DNA from: Siphonodentalium dalli
Taxonomy: Eukaryota; Mollusca; Scaphopoda; Gadilida; Siphonodentaliidae
Length of the DNA stretch: 64,000 nt
Assembly: GCA_032622095.1 (NCBI GenBank)
Contig: CP136069.1
Span: 182,209,122 to 182,273,121 of the forward strand
Direction: 5' to 3'
The position numbers were made by a program, and so were the translations under genes. The notes under the pieces are model-generated. The model saw only the letters and a program-made list of their open reading frames with translations. It made no database searches and was not told the DNA's origin. Of the stretch, positions 1-11,630 are shown piece by piece. Within the stretch, counting starts at the first letter, position 1, and each line of letters starts with the position of its first letter.

Positions 1-2235
1 CTGTCACAAACCTGATATCAAAATCGGCAAAAAAATCGCTGTTCAGGTTTGAGCCAGTTTTTAAAAGTAAAATGGAACTATATTTGTTATCAAAGATGTT
101 TATTGTTTTGATATGTGTTACATGTGTCACACTGAGTTGTTTTAAAACAAATTACTCAAGATGGCTTCCAAAATGGCAACCAAATTTGGTAAACATTATT
201 ATATACATATACATATGTGTATATACGTGGTGTATATGTATACATAATCAATTGTGACTCACATGCTACTTAGTCAACTAAATGTTCTATTCTGGTTGTC
301 CCGGTACCCTACGAGGCATGACAAGTTCATTTTGAGGAATGCAATATGGATTTTGCCAAAAGCTTCCTTGTTTTTGAACGGAAATGGGCAGAACGTTGAA
401 ACGGAACTGAGAGGGATCATACTGTGTGGCTATTCTGGCCCATTAGCACCAACAATGATCAACTTAATACAGTGTGTATGTCTGTTGAATGTATGGTCAT
501 ATGCGAGGTGCGTCGGTATACATGGAGTTATTGTATTTATGAATTATGTGAATAGTTATACAATGTGTGACTATATGGTCATGGATGGGGTGTCCATGGT
601 GAAATGTATAGGTGTATAAGGAGTAGCTGTATGGTGATGTGTGATGTGAACATGTTTACAGTGAGTGGCTGTCTGGTCATTGAAGTGGTGTATGGGCATA
701 ACGAGAGCAGCTGCACTGTCCTGTATGTATATATGGAGTGACTGTGATCAGGGGTGGGATGTACCGATGTACATTGGGTGGCTGTATTGTCATGGGTGGG
801 TGTATATGTATACATGTGTTGGATGTACGGTAATGGATGGGTGTATGTATACATAGGGTGTTGGTGTATGGTTATGGGCAATGTGTATATGTGTACATGG
901 AATGACTGCACGGTCATTGTTGAAGTGTATATGCATACCTGGTCACCTGGTGTACACTTTGATGGCCATTGACGGCTAGTGTATATATATATAGTGACCT
1001 CATGGTGATGGGTGGAATGTATATGTTTATATGTATGGCCTATTGTATTGTCATTGGTGGTGTGTACAAGCACACAGTGAATAGATGAATGCTCATGGAG
1101 AGGGTTTATAAGTATACAGCGAGTGGCTGAGTTGCCACGGTTGAGGTGTATATGCAAGTCTGAAGTGTGCGAATGGTCGTGTGTGCGGGGCGTGGTATAT
1201 CTAGAAGGGCTGTATGACCATTGCTGAGGTATATATATACACCTGGAGTGACGCTGTGGTCATGGGTGAGGTGTATATGTATATCATGAGTGAATATATG
1301 GCCATGACACGGCCAATATGTATATAGGGATTGACAGTATGGCAACATTAATGGTGGGGTGAATTGATATACAAGGAGTGACTATGATCACGAATGTGGT
1401 TTATGCGTATACAGCGATAGGCTGAATTGTCATGGGTCAGGTGTATATGCAAGTCTGGAGTGTATGAATGGCCGTGTGCGCGGTACGAGACATTGATATA
1501 TCTAGAAGGGCTGTAAGGCCATTGGTGAGGTCTATATGTATACTATATATACCTGGAGTGATTCTATGGTTTTGGGTTGGGTGTATATGTATATCTTGAG
1601 TGGCTATATGGCCACGGGTGTCGCAAATATGTATATATACAGGGAGTGAGTCTGTATGACCACTGGTGAGGCAAATAGGTAAACAAGAAGTGATGCATTA
1701 TCATGGATGTAGCGAACATGTATACCAGGAGTGACTGTATGGTCATCGGTGAGGTGTATATGTATATGTATATCGTTAGTGGCTATATAACTATGTATGT
1801 GGCAAATACATATACATGGAGTGACTGTATGGCCTATGGTGAGGCGAGTACGTATACAAGAGGTTACTTTATGTTCATGTATGTAGTGAATATGTATACA
1901 GGTCGTGTGAGGTGTAGGAGTATACCTGGTGTGTCTGCATGGTTATTCATGGCTATATGGCCATGGGTTGGTGTATGGGTAAACCCAAGTGTGGCTGTAT
2001 GTTAATGGGCGAGGTGTATGTCTATACAGCGAGTGGCCCATGGCCATTTATGTGGTACTCATGTATATATGGAGTGACTGCATGCTCATGTGTGATTTGT
2101 ACTGGTGCACCTTTGTGTGACTATCGCTTTCCACAATAACTCAAGGATATGTTAATCGATAGAGGTAATATAAGAGTGTTCTCCGCATTAATTGCGTTTT
2201 ATATGCAATGTGAAGAAAACTGTTTTTCTGACAAT
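1..2235 (-). repeat. Inverted copy of the foldback element core (partner 45,690-47,830)
   Basis: The first bases of the window are the reverse complement of the sequence near 47,770-47,830. The match then runs co-linearly through an arm (to about 500), a minisatellite, and a flank (about 2,130-2,235) that matches 45,695-45,800 reversed. Individual minisatellite units correspond one to one, so this is an inverted segmental copy and not just the same satellite family. The copy is cut by the window edge. Short ORFs across it are satellite artefacts. Confidence 0.85.
560..2130. repeat. Degenerate minisatellite, about 42-45 bp unit
   Basis: The array repeats a unit containing GTGTATATGTATAC followed by TGGAGTGACTGTATGGTCAT and related words. 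Successive GTGTATATGTATAC-like words near 801, 840, 881 and 926 give a period of about 42-45 bp. Units are diverged and interspersed. The mirror array lies at about 45,790-47,420 on the opposite strand. Confidence 0.85.
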
Positions 2236-2281
2236 AGTTTATAAGTTAATCAATTTTGATTAAGTAAGTTAACCAATTTTG

Positions 2282-2510
2282 ATTAAGTGATATTTTACCC
2301 GTAATCATAGCACGCTGTACATGTACTACGATAAATTTAGAGTTACGCCGCTTGGATCGGGTGGACTAATTGCCCGTATCGACAGCGATGCCATTGTTGA
2401 AATCCGTCATATTTGACGGGAAATCCCCATGTGTATTAGTAATACACGAGCTACGGATCTACAGCTTTCAATACGAATTCTCTAACAATACCTACCAATA
2501 AAACCATAGT
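2282..2510 (+). repeat. Third copy of the BTB-gene downstream flank, part 1
   Basis: About 2,282-2,380 resembles 60,147-60,240, and about 2,380-2,510 resembles 43,675-43,790 and 61,085-61,210 (shared words GATATTTTACCCGT and CATATTTGACGGGAAATCCC). The match stops at about 2,510 and resumes at about 7,190, so some 4.7 kb is inserted here relative to the other two copies. Confidence 0.75.
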
Positions 2511-2924
2511 CAGAAATGGTAATGCCCTCAAGATCATATTATTTGCCATATTACAATATAACAACGTTAATGTAGTGATTGTGAAAAATCTGTATATACA
2601 TGTAGGTAACGCCTATGTAGTTGATTATATGTGATATTTTGTTCTAATTTCATTTGAAATAGTGGTCTGAGTAGAGCATGAAATAGCATGCAGAATAATA
2701 AACGAGCAAAAATTAGCGATCTTCGTAACATGGTTCAAGTACGAGCACGTTTCTAATAACATTCAGTATCCAATTAAGCAAATACCGAGTATGTTTTAAT
2801 CACATTTAGTCCACAACCTCCTGCGACAAGGTCAGATATACTTGCCAATATACCATATTAGGTCATAGTGCTGATCTAAGAATGGCCTCAGGTAATGCAC
2901 TCCTGATATGACCTCTCATAAAGG

Positions 2925-3045
2925 ATTAATTAAAATACATCTATGGTTCCATGAGGGTAAATTAAAATATCGTCACACCCAGAGAGGGTTAATTGAAATA
3001 TGGTCCGATGAGGTTAAATTAAAATATGGTTGCATCATGGTTAAA
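2925..3045. repeat. Short imperfect tandem repeat, about 37 bp unit
   Basis: About four imperfect units of the form GGTTAATTAAAATATGGTCC with variable filler. Single units also lie at about 5,885-5,910 and 6,720-6,770, either side of another dispersed repeat. This suggests that the later repeat inserted into the same family. Confidence 0.6.
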
Positions 3046-3305
3046 GTCCAGCTGAACTGTAACCTAATTTGAGTATTGATATATCGTCCCGTGTGTATCA
3101 AAGTCCCCTTAACACAAATCCGCAAAAAATCCCGTCAAAATACCCTGCAATTATTTTTTATATCTTGGTAACGAAACAGTCGCCGAAGATTTGTTTTCAT
3201 TTTGCACTGCGCGCACATGGCTACTGGAGGAGCACGTGACATGACGTCACGGAGGGAACACAAATGCACAGTTCTGCTTTGCGTCATTGACAACGTGCGG
3301 CTATA

Positions 3306-3494
3306 ATGGCGATGGCAGGTCAGCGCTAACGTTGTAAAGATGATTTTGATCTTGCTGCATTCGAGCCTGATGACAATGATCCTCCACATATCGGCGAGAG
3401 ACCGGTGACCGACGATCCGACAATAAATCATCGCATCCATGGACCATGCATTTGCACCGGTTCCCCCTCTTTCGGACCAAAAGTAGAAAGATAG
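3306..3494 (+). pseudogene. Possible decayed coding exon, acidic N-terminal type
   Basis: An ATG at 3,306 starts a frame (MAMAGQR) that hits a TAA at 3,327 and then stays open in the same frame to a TAG at 3,492. The open part contains the acidic stretch DDFDLAAFEPDDNDPP and ends with a CICTGSPSFGP stretch. Local GC is higher than in the surrounding DNA, and a TGACGTCA word lies about 60 bp upstream. No family is recognised. It may be the relic of a transposon-encoded or host first exon, or chance. Confidence 0.2.
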
Positions 3495-3631
3495 GCTGCT
3501 GTACGTTGGTCTAAACGTCAACACATTTCCCAATCCACAACAATAACTGAATTGAAATTCAAACAGTTAGACAGTTCAGCCTGTATGTGGTGTATAATTT
3601 TCAACTTATATTGTGTCAAGCAGTTAATTGC

Positions 3632-3644
3632 GGGGGGGGGGGGG
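3632..3644. repeat. G13 homopolymer tract
   Basis: Uninterrupted run of 13 G in AT-rich DNA. It is one of more than twenty G or C runs in the window. Confidence 0.9.
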
Positions 3645-5149
3645 ACACATCCTTTCACCATTTATGCAGAAACTGCATATCACAAGTATATCGCTCCATG
3701 ATTAAATAAACAATTATGTTTTAACTTGATATTCACGATACTGGGTATTAGATTTGTTGGTATGTAATTATTTCATCTAGTCAGTCATGAACATAGTGAG
3801 CAGAAATCCGCAAAAGCTTGACCTATAGATTCCATTTAATACTAGTAGGCCCTATATATAATCCTCCAATTAAATGCTCTTTATGTTTAAATTTTTCAAC
3901 TGGCTTTATATAGACACCCAAGTTCTCATTGAGAATGTCTGGTCACTAATGGTAGGTATGCTAGGTGTGAAACATCAAACATTTTATACTATCAAGAATT
4001 TCCAAACTGCTGTCTACGTACCGATACTGACCTGAAGTCTAAATGCAGTATCATGCATGGCCTTTAGATTATCATATAAACATATTTTTTGACAATCTGT
4101 CAACAAAACAAAAACCGCAAAAGGCGTACGTATATATATTATTTTCAGTACCGTATGTATTATGTTTATTCAATTTATTGTTTCAAATGAATCAAGACCA
4201 GTAACGCACAATCTCCACACGGACCAACTATCTAGGGCCTATATAGGCCTATATCTACCACACTCGGTGGAAATGTGGGCGTTCCTGCGCATATGACGAA
4301 CGTAGTACTTACTAGGCCTACTACGGTACTGCGCTTTGATCACAAATCGAACGATATTTTACGCAAGCTACGTTCGCAATAACAAAATAGTCCCTCGCGA
4401 TTGCTGCTCTTATTTTAAAAATAATACCCATACAGTGGACTGAAGGCATGTTAAAAGGTAACATAATTCCATAATTGATCTATCTTTTACGATAGTAGGT
4501 GTTTCATAGTCAACTTTAGACACATTATTGTCGAGTATGGATATGCACACGCACGTGTATGACGTTGAGGTTAGGTCAGATGTATAGGTCACATCACCTG
4601 CATAATATTTGTTTGTGTTTATAGTTCAAATACCAGTTTGTTAATGCTCGGTTACTGCTTAATGACTGATGTAGTCATATAAATTCGTAGCCATGTATAT
4701 AATTCGAAGTACCATCAAGAATTTCTCTCAACAATTCGATTCGAATACAAGGAATTTATGTTTTGTTGGTGGAAATATTGGCGAAAAATCGTGACAAACT
4801 GACATGATCGACACGGCTCGTAATACGTGGATGCAGTGCGGTACATTTTCGTCTGATTTCATTTATATGGCAATATATGCTTTCACAAATGGATTAATAC
4901 ATTGGTGATTCGTATTGGATTTTAATTATTCGAAACATTCAATCTGGTGAGTAGACTTACTAATGATTTTCATTGAATCATTACATTTCATGATTTCAAG
5001 TTCAGGTTCTAATCGATGTTTACGTCACGTTAGACTAGAATTAACGTAGAACAGTCACTTATATTACACAGATTGTTCAATTTGTTGATTGGTAGCCTTG
5101 TAAATCATGCTTAATTTTGCATATTGTCATGCATAGCTGACATTTTGTA

Positions 5150-5545
5150 TTGTCAAGGTGCCGATTTATGTATTCACGCTTGAGTAGAACAAGTCACGAT
5201 TCACACATCGCCGAAAGTAAATCCTCATGTATGATCCATGTACTGCGACGTAGCCGTAGGTCTAGTACTAGACTACTGATACCACCCCCCCCCCCCACAA
5301 TGACCGTGAGTGCATGGGTGTTTATTGGTACCGGTATTCACGTAGATAACATTTTGTTTGACAATGTGAATCACACTTGTGTATGTCCCAGCTTGCATTT
5401 CACAATATTTGTGAAAGATCCTTATTATTCTTCAAAGTGCTTGGAACACAAGCAGCTGTATTGTGACAGCCCATTCCAAACTCTCGTTGTGGACAAACGC
5501 CGTCCACTGTTGTTAAATGGCTGCATTAATTATTGTGCCACTTGA
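5150..5545 (+). CDS. Unassigned 131-codon ORF
   Basis: This is the longest open frame in the first 13 kb outside the minisatellite, starting from a near-cognate or weak start. The C12 tract (5,285-5,296) forces a short proline run in the middle. No domain, signal peptide or family is recognised, and no flanking splice sites make it a convincing exon. It is most likely a chance ORF, listed because nothing else explains this stretch. Confidence 0.12.
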   Translation: MSRCRFMYSRLSRTSHDSHIAESKSSCMIHVLRRSRRSSTRLLIPPPPPTMTVSAWVFIGTGIHVDNILFDNVNHTCVCPSLHFTIFVKDPYYSSKCLEHKQLYCDSPFQTLVVDKRRPLLLNGCINYCAT

Positions 5546-5909
5546 ACATTTATGGCTACAGGTTGCAGCACTTTAAAAAAATAAACAACAATAAAAAAAA
5601 GACGATTTCAAAATACGTGATTTTAAAAACGGCGCATAAAATTTCTTCCGTCTTGGTACCCTCGGTGACGTCATTTCCGAGTCGCGACGGAAACACCCGA
5701 TTCAAAAATGACTATTGTAAACAAAGAAGCCGTTTTATTCAAATGTCTGGAAATAGTACTTTTTTTGTAAAAATGTGAACAAAATGGAAAGGATACATGT
5801 TATAAACCTTATTTAGCATGAGTTAAGACATATTTAGATATGTTTGGAGCTAAATTAATTGTATTATTCAGCTGGTCTTTAAATAAAATATGGTCCCATG
5901 ATGGTTAAT

Positions 5910-6708
5910 TGTCCCCCGTAAAATTTATTTTAGGGGGACTATTGTAATATGCTCCGTCCGTACATCCGTGTGTCCGTCCGTCGGTCCGGAGTTATAACTC
6001 CAGTAATGATCATCCGATTTGATTGAAACTTGGTATGTAGGTGTCTCAACCGAGAACACAGGTGCTCTGCAATGCTGGGTTTGATCCGATGTTCTTTTAT
6101 AGAGTTATTTCCCTTTTTACAATTTTTTTTTACTTAGAAATATTTCTCACTTTTTAGGTTTCCGGATGATATCTCAAGTTTGGATCCTTTAATTTCAAAT
6201 ACCGTTTTTATATGGATCAGTCATATCAAGATACAGGTTGAGTTCGAATTTGAGTTTGATCCGATGACTTTTCCTAGAGTTATGGACCTTTTCTTTGGTT
6301 TCCGGATGATAAGTCAAGTTTGGACTGCTTAATTGGAAATTCTGTTTTTTTTTGGGTCGTTCATATCAAAATACAGGTCAAGTTCGAATTTGAGTTTGAT
6401 CCAATGATTTTCCCCAGAGTTATGGGCCTTTCGACTTTGAAATTGTTTTTTTTTTTTATTTTCTGTATGAGGGTACCTTTATGGTGTAATCAACTCCTCC
6501 TACAACTTTGATCGTAGATATTTGAAAGTTCAAAGTATTGTTACCCACATATTGCAGACGTGCAACATGTATATAGATGACGGAAAAAATATTTTTTTAC
6601 AGAATTATTAACCCTTTCGACTTAGAACATTTCAACATTGTTTTTAATTTCTTTAACAAAACGGCATCGACTTGTCACGTTGTCGGGGGACACTGTGGTC
6701 GTCGACCT
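5910..6708 (+). repeat. Dispersed repeat with GTCCCCCGTAAAATTT end and CCGTCCGTC tract
   Basis: It begins with GTCCCCCGTAAAATTTATTT followed by its near inverted complement, then a CCGTCCGTC-rich stretch and GGAGTTATAACTCC. Internally a block of about 130 bp containing CAAGTTCGAATTTGAGTTTGATCC-like sequence occurs at least twice (about 6,170-6,290 and 6,300-6,420). It ends near GTTGTCGGGGGACACTG. A similar head with CCGTCCGTC occurs at about 62,590-62,680. It is likely a non-autonomous element. Confidence 0.55.
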
Positions 6709-7189
6709 TTTATTAATATATCGTCCAATCAGGGTTAATAAAAAATATAGTCCCATGATGGTTAATTAAAAGTTCACTAAAAGATATTAAATAACATGTT
6801 AAACACCGATATAAACAAACACCTCGGATTCACGTTCGAATTAAAGTTCGTATACAATACAATCTTATACAATACAATCGTCAAATCCCCGTGCTGTATA
6901 CTAGTAGATAGCATTCCAATTTATGTCACGCGAAAATAAACGAAAGATGTTCAAATAACAATGTAACAAAGAAGGTTCAAGATCAATAGAAACACATAAC
7001 GCGCAGCGCGCTGATGGTCAACGCGCGAATTCCCGTTAGAATTAATCGCCTTGTACTTTTTGGCATCCGAATCAGTCCGAATAACAATTAAGAAACAACT
7101 ACGCCTTTTACCGAACTCGGGGTCGCTCTACAACTTTTAATACGTCCCAAAACAACCGGAGTCGGGGTAGCACTACAACTTTTAATTCG

Positions 7190-8420
7190 CTGTTTTCTTC
7201 AACATTCTACTTGTTATTGGTTATTGGAACAGATTGCATATGGAAAATTATATAATTGAAACACAATTTGGTCATCTATAGTTGGGGCTAGTCACCACGT
7301 TGGGGAATGTCATGTTATACATAAACATCTTGGTGGCATATATACTACTGACGCGAGTAACCTGTGCAATTGGGTATGTACGCCAAATTTCTTTTGATAA
7401 GTTTAGTTAGCGTGTTGAATGATTTACTGAGATTTTTGGTGCATTTCATTAAGCTTACATGATTGGCATTTCACCCGCACGGTTATTTAAAACATTTCGT
7501 GTCCTTAACCGACTTTTCCTGCTAGTTTTAATCAAACTTTAGGGTTGTCCTCAAGTGCCCTTAGAACAAAATCTACCCTTGATGGGGTGGGTGTCGGAGA
7601 TCGGACAAGAAACAAATATCCAGGGGTGGTGGGTCCCAAAAATGAAAAACCCAAAAATTTCAACCTTGTATCCTGGATTTGTTTTCCTTACCCAATGAAA
7701 CAGCCATCTTTCACCCACCCATAAAACTGACAACGCCTTGATGTGGCATATTTGGTCTGAAATAAACTCCAACAAACCTACTCTTTCAGACAACTATCAC
7801 TTGGAACATATGGCTAATGAGTTTCCAAATATTTGAAGACTGAGTTCGAGCATGCATTTGTCACCTGTTGAATGACAAAAATCTTTCTGATCACGTTGCA
7901 GACAACGATGCCCGAATTCCTTCTATTTTATAAGCACGTTTATACTCAAAAGTGTCCACAAGATCATGGCCCATAGTTTGTTTTGACGAACTGTCTAAAA
8001 TTGTCATGCATGTTTGCCGGTGTGTGAATGTAGATACCTACTCCAGAGTCGATGACTTAAATTCCAAACTTGTAGCATGGGCGATAACTCAATTTATAAT
8101 ACGCTCAACGGTGATTTATCGAACAAAATCGCGGTTAAATAAATATCGATATCCTCAGGTGATAAAGAAGTTTTCACTTGCTGGAGCGTGCTACCGGTTC
8201 TCCTGCGTGTACCAATGCGCTACAGCAATATTTTTAAAATAATCGCGAATCAGTATAATTACCCTTTACTGTTGTTAGTATTACTGGCAAAACGTGTTAA
8301 AACTAATTCCTATGACTAAACTAATACGATATATGGCCATCAAAACCTCATATACCAGCGGGCTCATGTGCCCTATACTAGTATATATAATTGTTTTCTA
8401 ACAATTGTTTTCGCGACATG
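7190..8420 (+). repeat. Third copy of the downstream flank, part 2
   Basis: About 7,190-7,330 matches 43,840-43,945 and 61,240-61,390. About 7,330-8,260 matches 61,400-62,580, including the stretches CAATTTCTTTTGATAAG-like and GGGGTGGGTGTCGGAGAT. About 8,260-8,420 matches 49,080-49,205 and 63,180-63,270. Divergence and indels are substantial. No BTB exon is present. Confidence 0.7.
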
Positions 8421-8509
8421 GCACATTTAAGATGTATTTAACCCGTTATTTATCAACATTTTGTTCAACGAAATTTGGCCGGTTTGTCAAGTATCTGACA
8501 CCACAAGCC

Positions 8510-8770
8510 ACTTGATTTTAGAGTTATCCATCTTCATTCGCAATGTGGTCCGAGAACTTCTTCTCGTCGACTTTTAATAGGCCACGACAAGTACGTGTGG
8601 TGAAAAATAATAGATTTCAAAAATCGATATCTGATCATGGCCCATAGTTTGTTTTGACGAACTGTCTAAAATTGTCAAGCATGTTTGCCGGGTGTGTGAA
8701 TGTAGATACCTACTCCAGAGTCGATGAATCGAATCAAATATTTTTTACCCCTGGAGGCAAAGAAATAGTA
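8510..8770 (+). repeat. Half of a foldback element with a 95-bp patch inserted
   Basis: About 8,510-8,632 and 8,728-8,770 together match one arm of the foldback element at 38,296-38,740 (TTGATTTTAGAGTTAT..., then GAATCAAATATTTTTTACCC). The 95 bp between them (8,633-8,727) is a near-exact copy of 7,962-8,055, 670 bp upstream in the same orientation. Confidence 0.7.
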
Positions 8771-8864
8771 ATTCGCGAGCGTTAATTCGGATTATGCATC
8801 TTTAACATATCTGGCAGAAATAAATCGCCCAATAACTCGCCGCCTTTCATTGCAGTAATAATCC

Positions 8865-10060
8865 ATGAAACAATAGTCCAGGCACATTAGGTTTCACTAC
8901 GGCAAAAAATAGGGGAAAGCTGAATTTTTCAGGGATTAATAAGAACATGTTTATGAACAACTTGGCAAAAGTCCCTTAGAATCCGAGTTGAGCTTTTTGA
9001 GATATCATGATTTTTCGTAATGGTGCAAATTATGACGAAATTCCATTAGACCATATGCGAATTCAGTCATATGTAGGCTAATTTATGGACTCAATCTTCA
9101 CACATCATGGAGCAGGTGTCGATAGATATGCGTAATTGATGCTAGAGCTTACTAACAGTCGATATTCCATAATTGTGATGACATTTATTGCCGAAGAGAG
9201 CATTTAAATCGCATGGTGATTCAAAATTTTCCTAACAAAAGAGGGCGAGTAAAGATATTCAGACGACAATGAGCTAAAATATGAACCATTATACTAGAAA
9301 AGTGGTTAATTCAGAAAAGGAAAATGAGCCATCACCATCCTTAAGATTTTATAACCGGAAACATAACACTACCCCCTAAAACGTACGCCATGGCGTTGAG
9401 TGTCTGAAAGGCAAAAATACCACATAATAGTCCTGGCGTTTGGCGTAACAATTGTGCAAATGGTGATAACACTATGAAACTTGGAACATATGTTCCTTAT
9501 ACACTATTAATCATTTTCAGATGTGTTGACATCGCGGCAGGTCCTTCCTTGGCAACGGTTGCTAGGCAACTATCCCACATAGAAGAAATACAAATATGAC
9601 TGATATTATGGCAGTTTTAACAATCTAACCCACGTCATGCAGCATTTTTATGGTGAAAATAATATTAGTTGTTGTTAGAGTGGATCTGGCTGGAAAATTA
9701 CCATAGTTCTTACTTACAGGGGTGGTAACGGTTGCTAGGGACATACCCGAAACCGAAAGATGCCGAGCTGACTGATATTATGGTAGTTTTGACAAACTAA
9801 TATAAACTACGTCATTATCATTTTATGGTGAGCAATTGTAATAGTTATTGTTAGTGTGGGTTCGACATACCAGACATCGAAAAATGCACACATGACTGAT
9901 ATTATGGTAGTTTTAACAAACTAAACTACGGCATGTAAGTAACATTTTTATATTGAAAACAATTATTATAATTGTTGTTAGTGTGAACATCACAGTAAAG
10001 TTGCCACATTCGTTACCTAACGGGTGGTGTAATGGTTATTATGGACATATCCACCGTTGA
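8865..10060 (+). repeat. Dispersed repeat family with internal tandem units, copy 1
   Basis: Diverged and inverted relative to about 24,190-25,350. Shared blocks include AGTCCAGGCACATTAG, AATAGGGGAAAGCTGA, ACATATGTTCCTTATAC and CAACGGTTGCTAG. The last 450 bp hold three units of about 125-175 bp built on CTGATATTATGGTAGTTTTA, followed by a palindromic AATTATTATAATTGTTGTTAGTGTG block. Confidence 0.75.
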
Positions 10061-10641
10061 AAACATACCATATGGATGAGTTTCTGTTAATTTAACTGAT
10101 ATAACTCTTTCATAATATGGTATGAGTTTCTGGAAACTTACATGATATAATTGTTTCATAATATGCCATATTATGCTTATATTGACAATAATGCATAACT
10201 AAAGGTTGTTGTGTTGTGTACTGATGCATTCTCGTGTGAATCTCGTGTGGCAAATTGGTATTGAGGTTTCATTGTTGTTAGCTAACCACCATTGACAAAT
10301 CTTCTTTAAACTGACAGACTATTCAGTTAGTTTTATCAGAATCACAGACCTGTGTGGAGTTTACTATTGTTTCTTCCATCAATCGATTGTTGGAATACAT
10401 TTTAATGAGACATGTAAAAAATATTGACCCACATTTATGTCGATACCACCTGAACCCCCCCCCCCCCCTATTGAATCGGACATTAGCACTACATTTGACA
10501 ATGGCATCCATGCAGAACACTCTGTGGTAGCATCCGCATACTAGTTGCTATACGATATGAACTAACTATATTTCCTTCCTATCATGCCATAACTACATAT
10601 ATGTCAATACATGGTCATGAGTCATTTACAAGTCTAAAGGA
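10061..10641. other. Intergenic DNA
   Basis: No coding or repeat assignment beyond a C14 tract at 10,455-10,468 and two similar ATGGTATGAGTTTCTG/CATATGGATGAGTTTCTG segments near 10,070 and 10,120. Confidence 0.5.
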
Positions 10642-11441
10642 CCAGGCCCCTGTTTCATGAAGGCAACTTATGACATAGTTGGGACTTAAGATGGTCATAA
10701 GTTCAAACTTCAGTCATAAGTGCGTTTTACGAACAAGGTCTTAACTTAAGATGGTCTTAACTTTGGTCTTAACTTTACGACTGCTGTGAGGTGTCATAAG
10801 ATAATCTTAAAGTTAAGACCTATGTTGTGATCCGCAGTTGGTCCGAAATGCGGATGGGATCTAGTTCGTGTATATATTATTATAAACACATTTAACTGAA
10901 TAACATCTTGCTAGCACGCAGGGGTGTTTCAGAAATGGTAGTAATTAATAACCAACTGGTAAGCTATAGCAGTGACGTGGCCAGTGGTTGCAGGATTGGC
11001 GGGGTATTCGCTACTAACTGTAAACCGCCAAGACCGGACTATATATACATTTATAATTGCTGTAACAAAAAGAATATATTTCCATAGAGTTGGACATCAT
11101 TTGCGATTCAAATCACCCAATCGCACTATAGACAATAATCATGTTGAGACAATTAGTCCGAACATTTTCACATCGAGGATAATAGTTTTTTTTATAAATG
11201 CTTATGTCAGCCATTATTATTATTATTATTATTTACTTGCCTTTCTATATTATTATGTTATAATTTTATTGTAAAATATATTGTATATGTACCCCGTATA
11301 TATATATCGGCAAGATAATAATACATAATATGTGTTATTTTATTATTATTATGTATATTATCATAATCCACCCACGCGAATCTCAGATATTATACATTTA
11401 TTACATCTGCATCACATGTCTATTAACTATGAAATAAAAAG

Positions 11442-11442
<1 letters not shown>

Positions 11443-11491
<49 letters not shown>
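11443..11491. repeat. (AT)n microsatellite
   Basis: About 24 uninterrupted AT dinucleotides. ATT-rich microsatellite patches lie nearby at about 11,212-11,232 and 11,336-11,350. Confidence 0.95.
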
Positions 11492-11494
<3 letters not shown>

Positions 11495-11567
11495 TACGGA
11501 CCGCGCGGGCACACCGGGATCCGCGAAAGAACATATCACTGTGAACCGGCTCACAAACCACTGGGGG

Positions 11568-11630
11568 AATTACTAAAATACCAATATAGACTATACCAGT
11601 GGTATAGTCTATATTGGTATTTTAGTAATT
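11568..11630. repeat. Perfect 31-bp inverted repeat around a single base
   Basis: Arms 11,568-11,598 and 11,600-11,630 are exact reverse complements with the centre at 11,599. Flanking GGGG and CCCC runs extend the hairpin imperfectly to about 11,563-11,637. It is probably the core of a very short foldback element. Confidence 0.95.

Larger units (their letters stand above)
2510..7190. other. Non-genic insertion within the flank copy
   Basis: This stretch separates two halves of a sequence that is contiguous near 61,200 and 43,800. No gene is recognisable. It holds a short AT-rich repeat cluster (2,925-3,045), a possible decayed exon (3,306-3,494), a G13 tract (3,632-3,644), a C12 tract (5,285-5,296), one unassigned ORF (5,150-5,545) and a dispersed repeat (about 5,910-6,708). 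Confidence 0.6.

Noticed and set aside
579-1157. 192-codon minus-strand ORF
   Set aside because: Lies entirely in the degenerate minisatellite. The His/Thr/Tyr-rich translation simply follows the repeat unit, and the mirror array at 46-47 kb gives similar frames.
5150-5545. Secreted or membrane protein gene
   Set aside because: A proline run from a C12 tract and no signal peptide, splice context or homologue. Retained only as a very low-confidence ORF.
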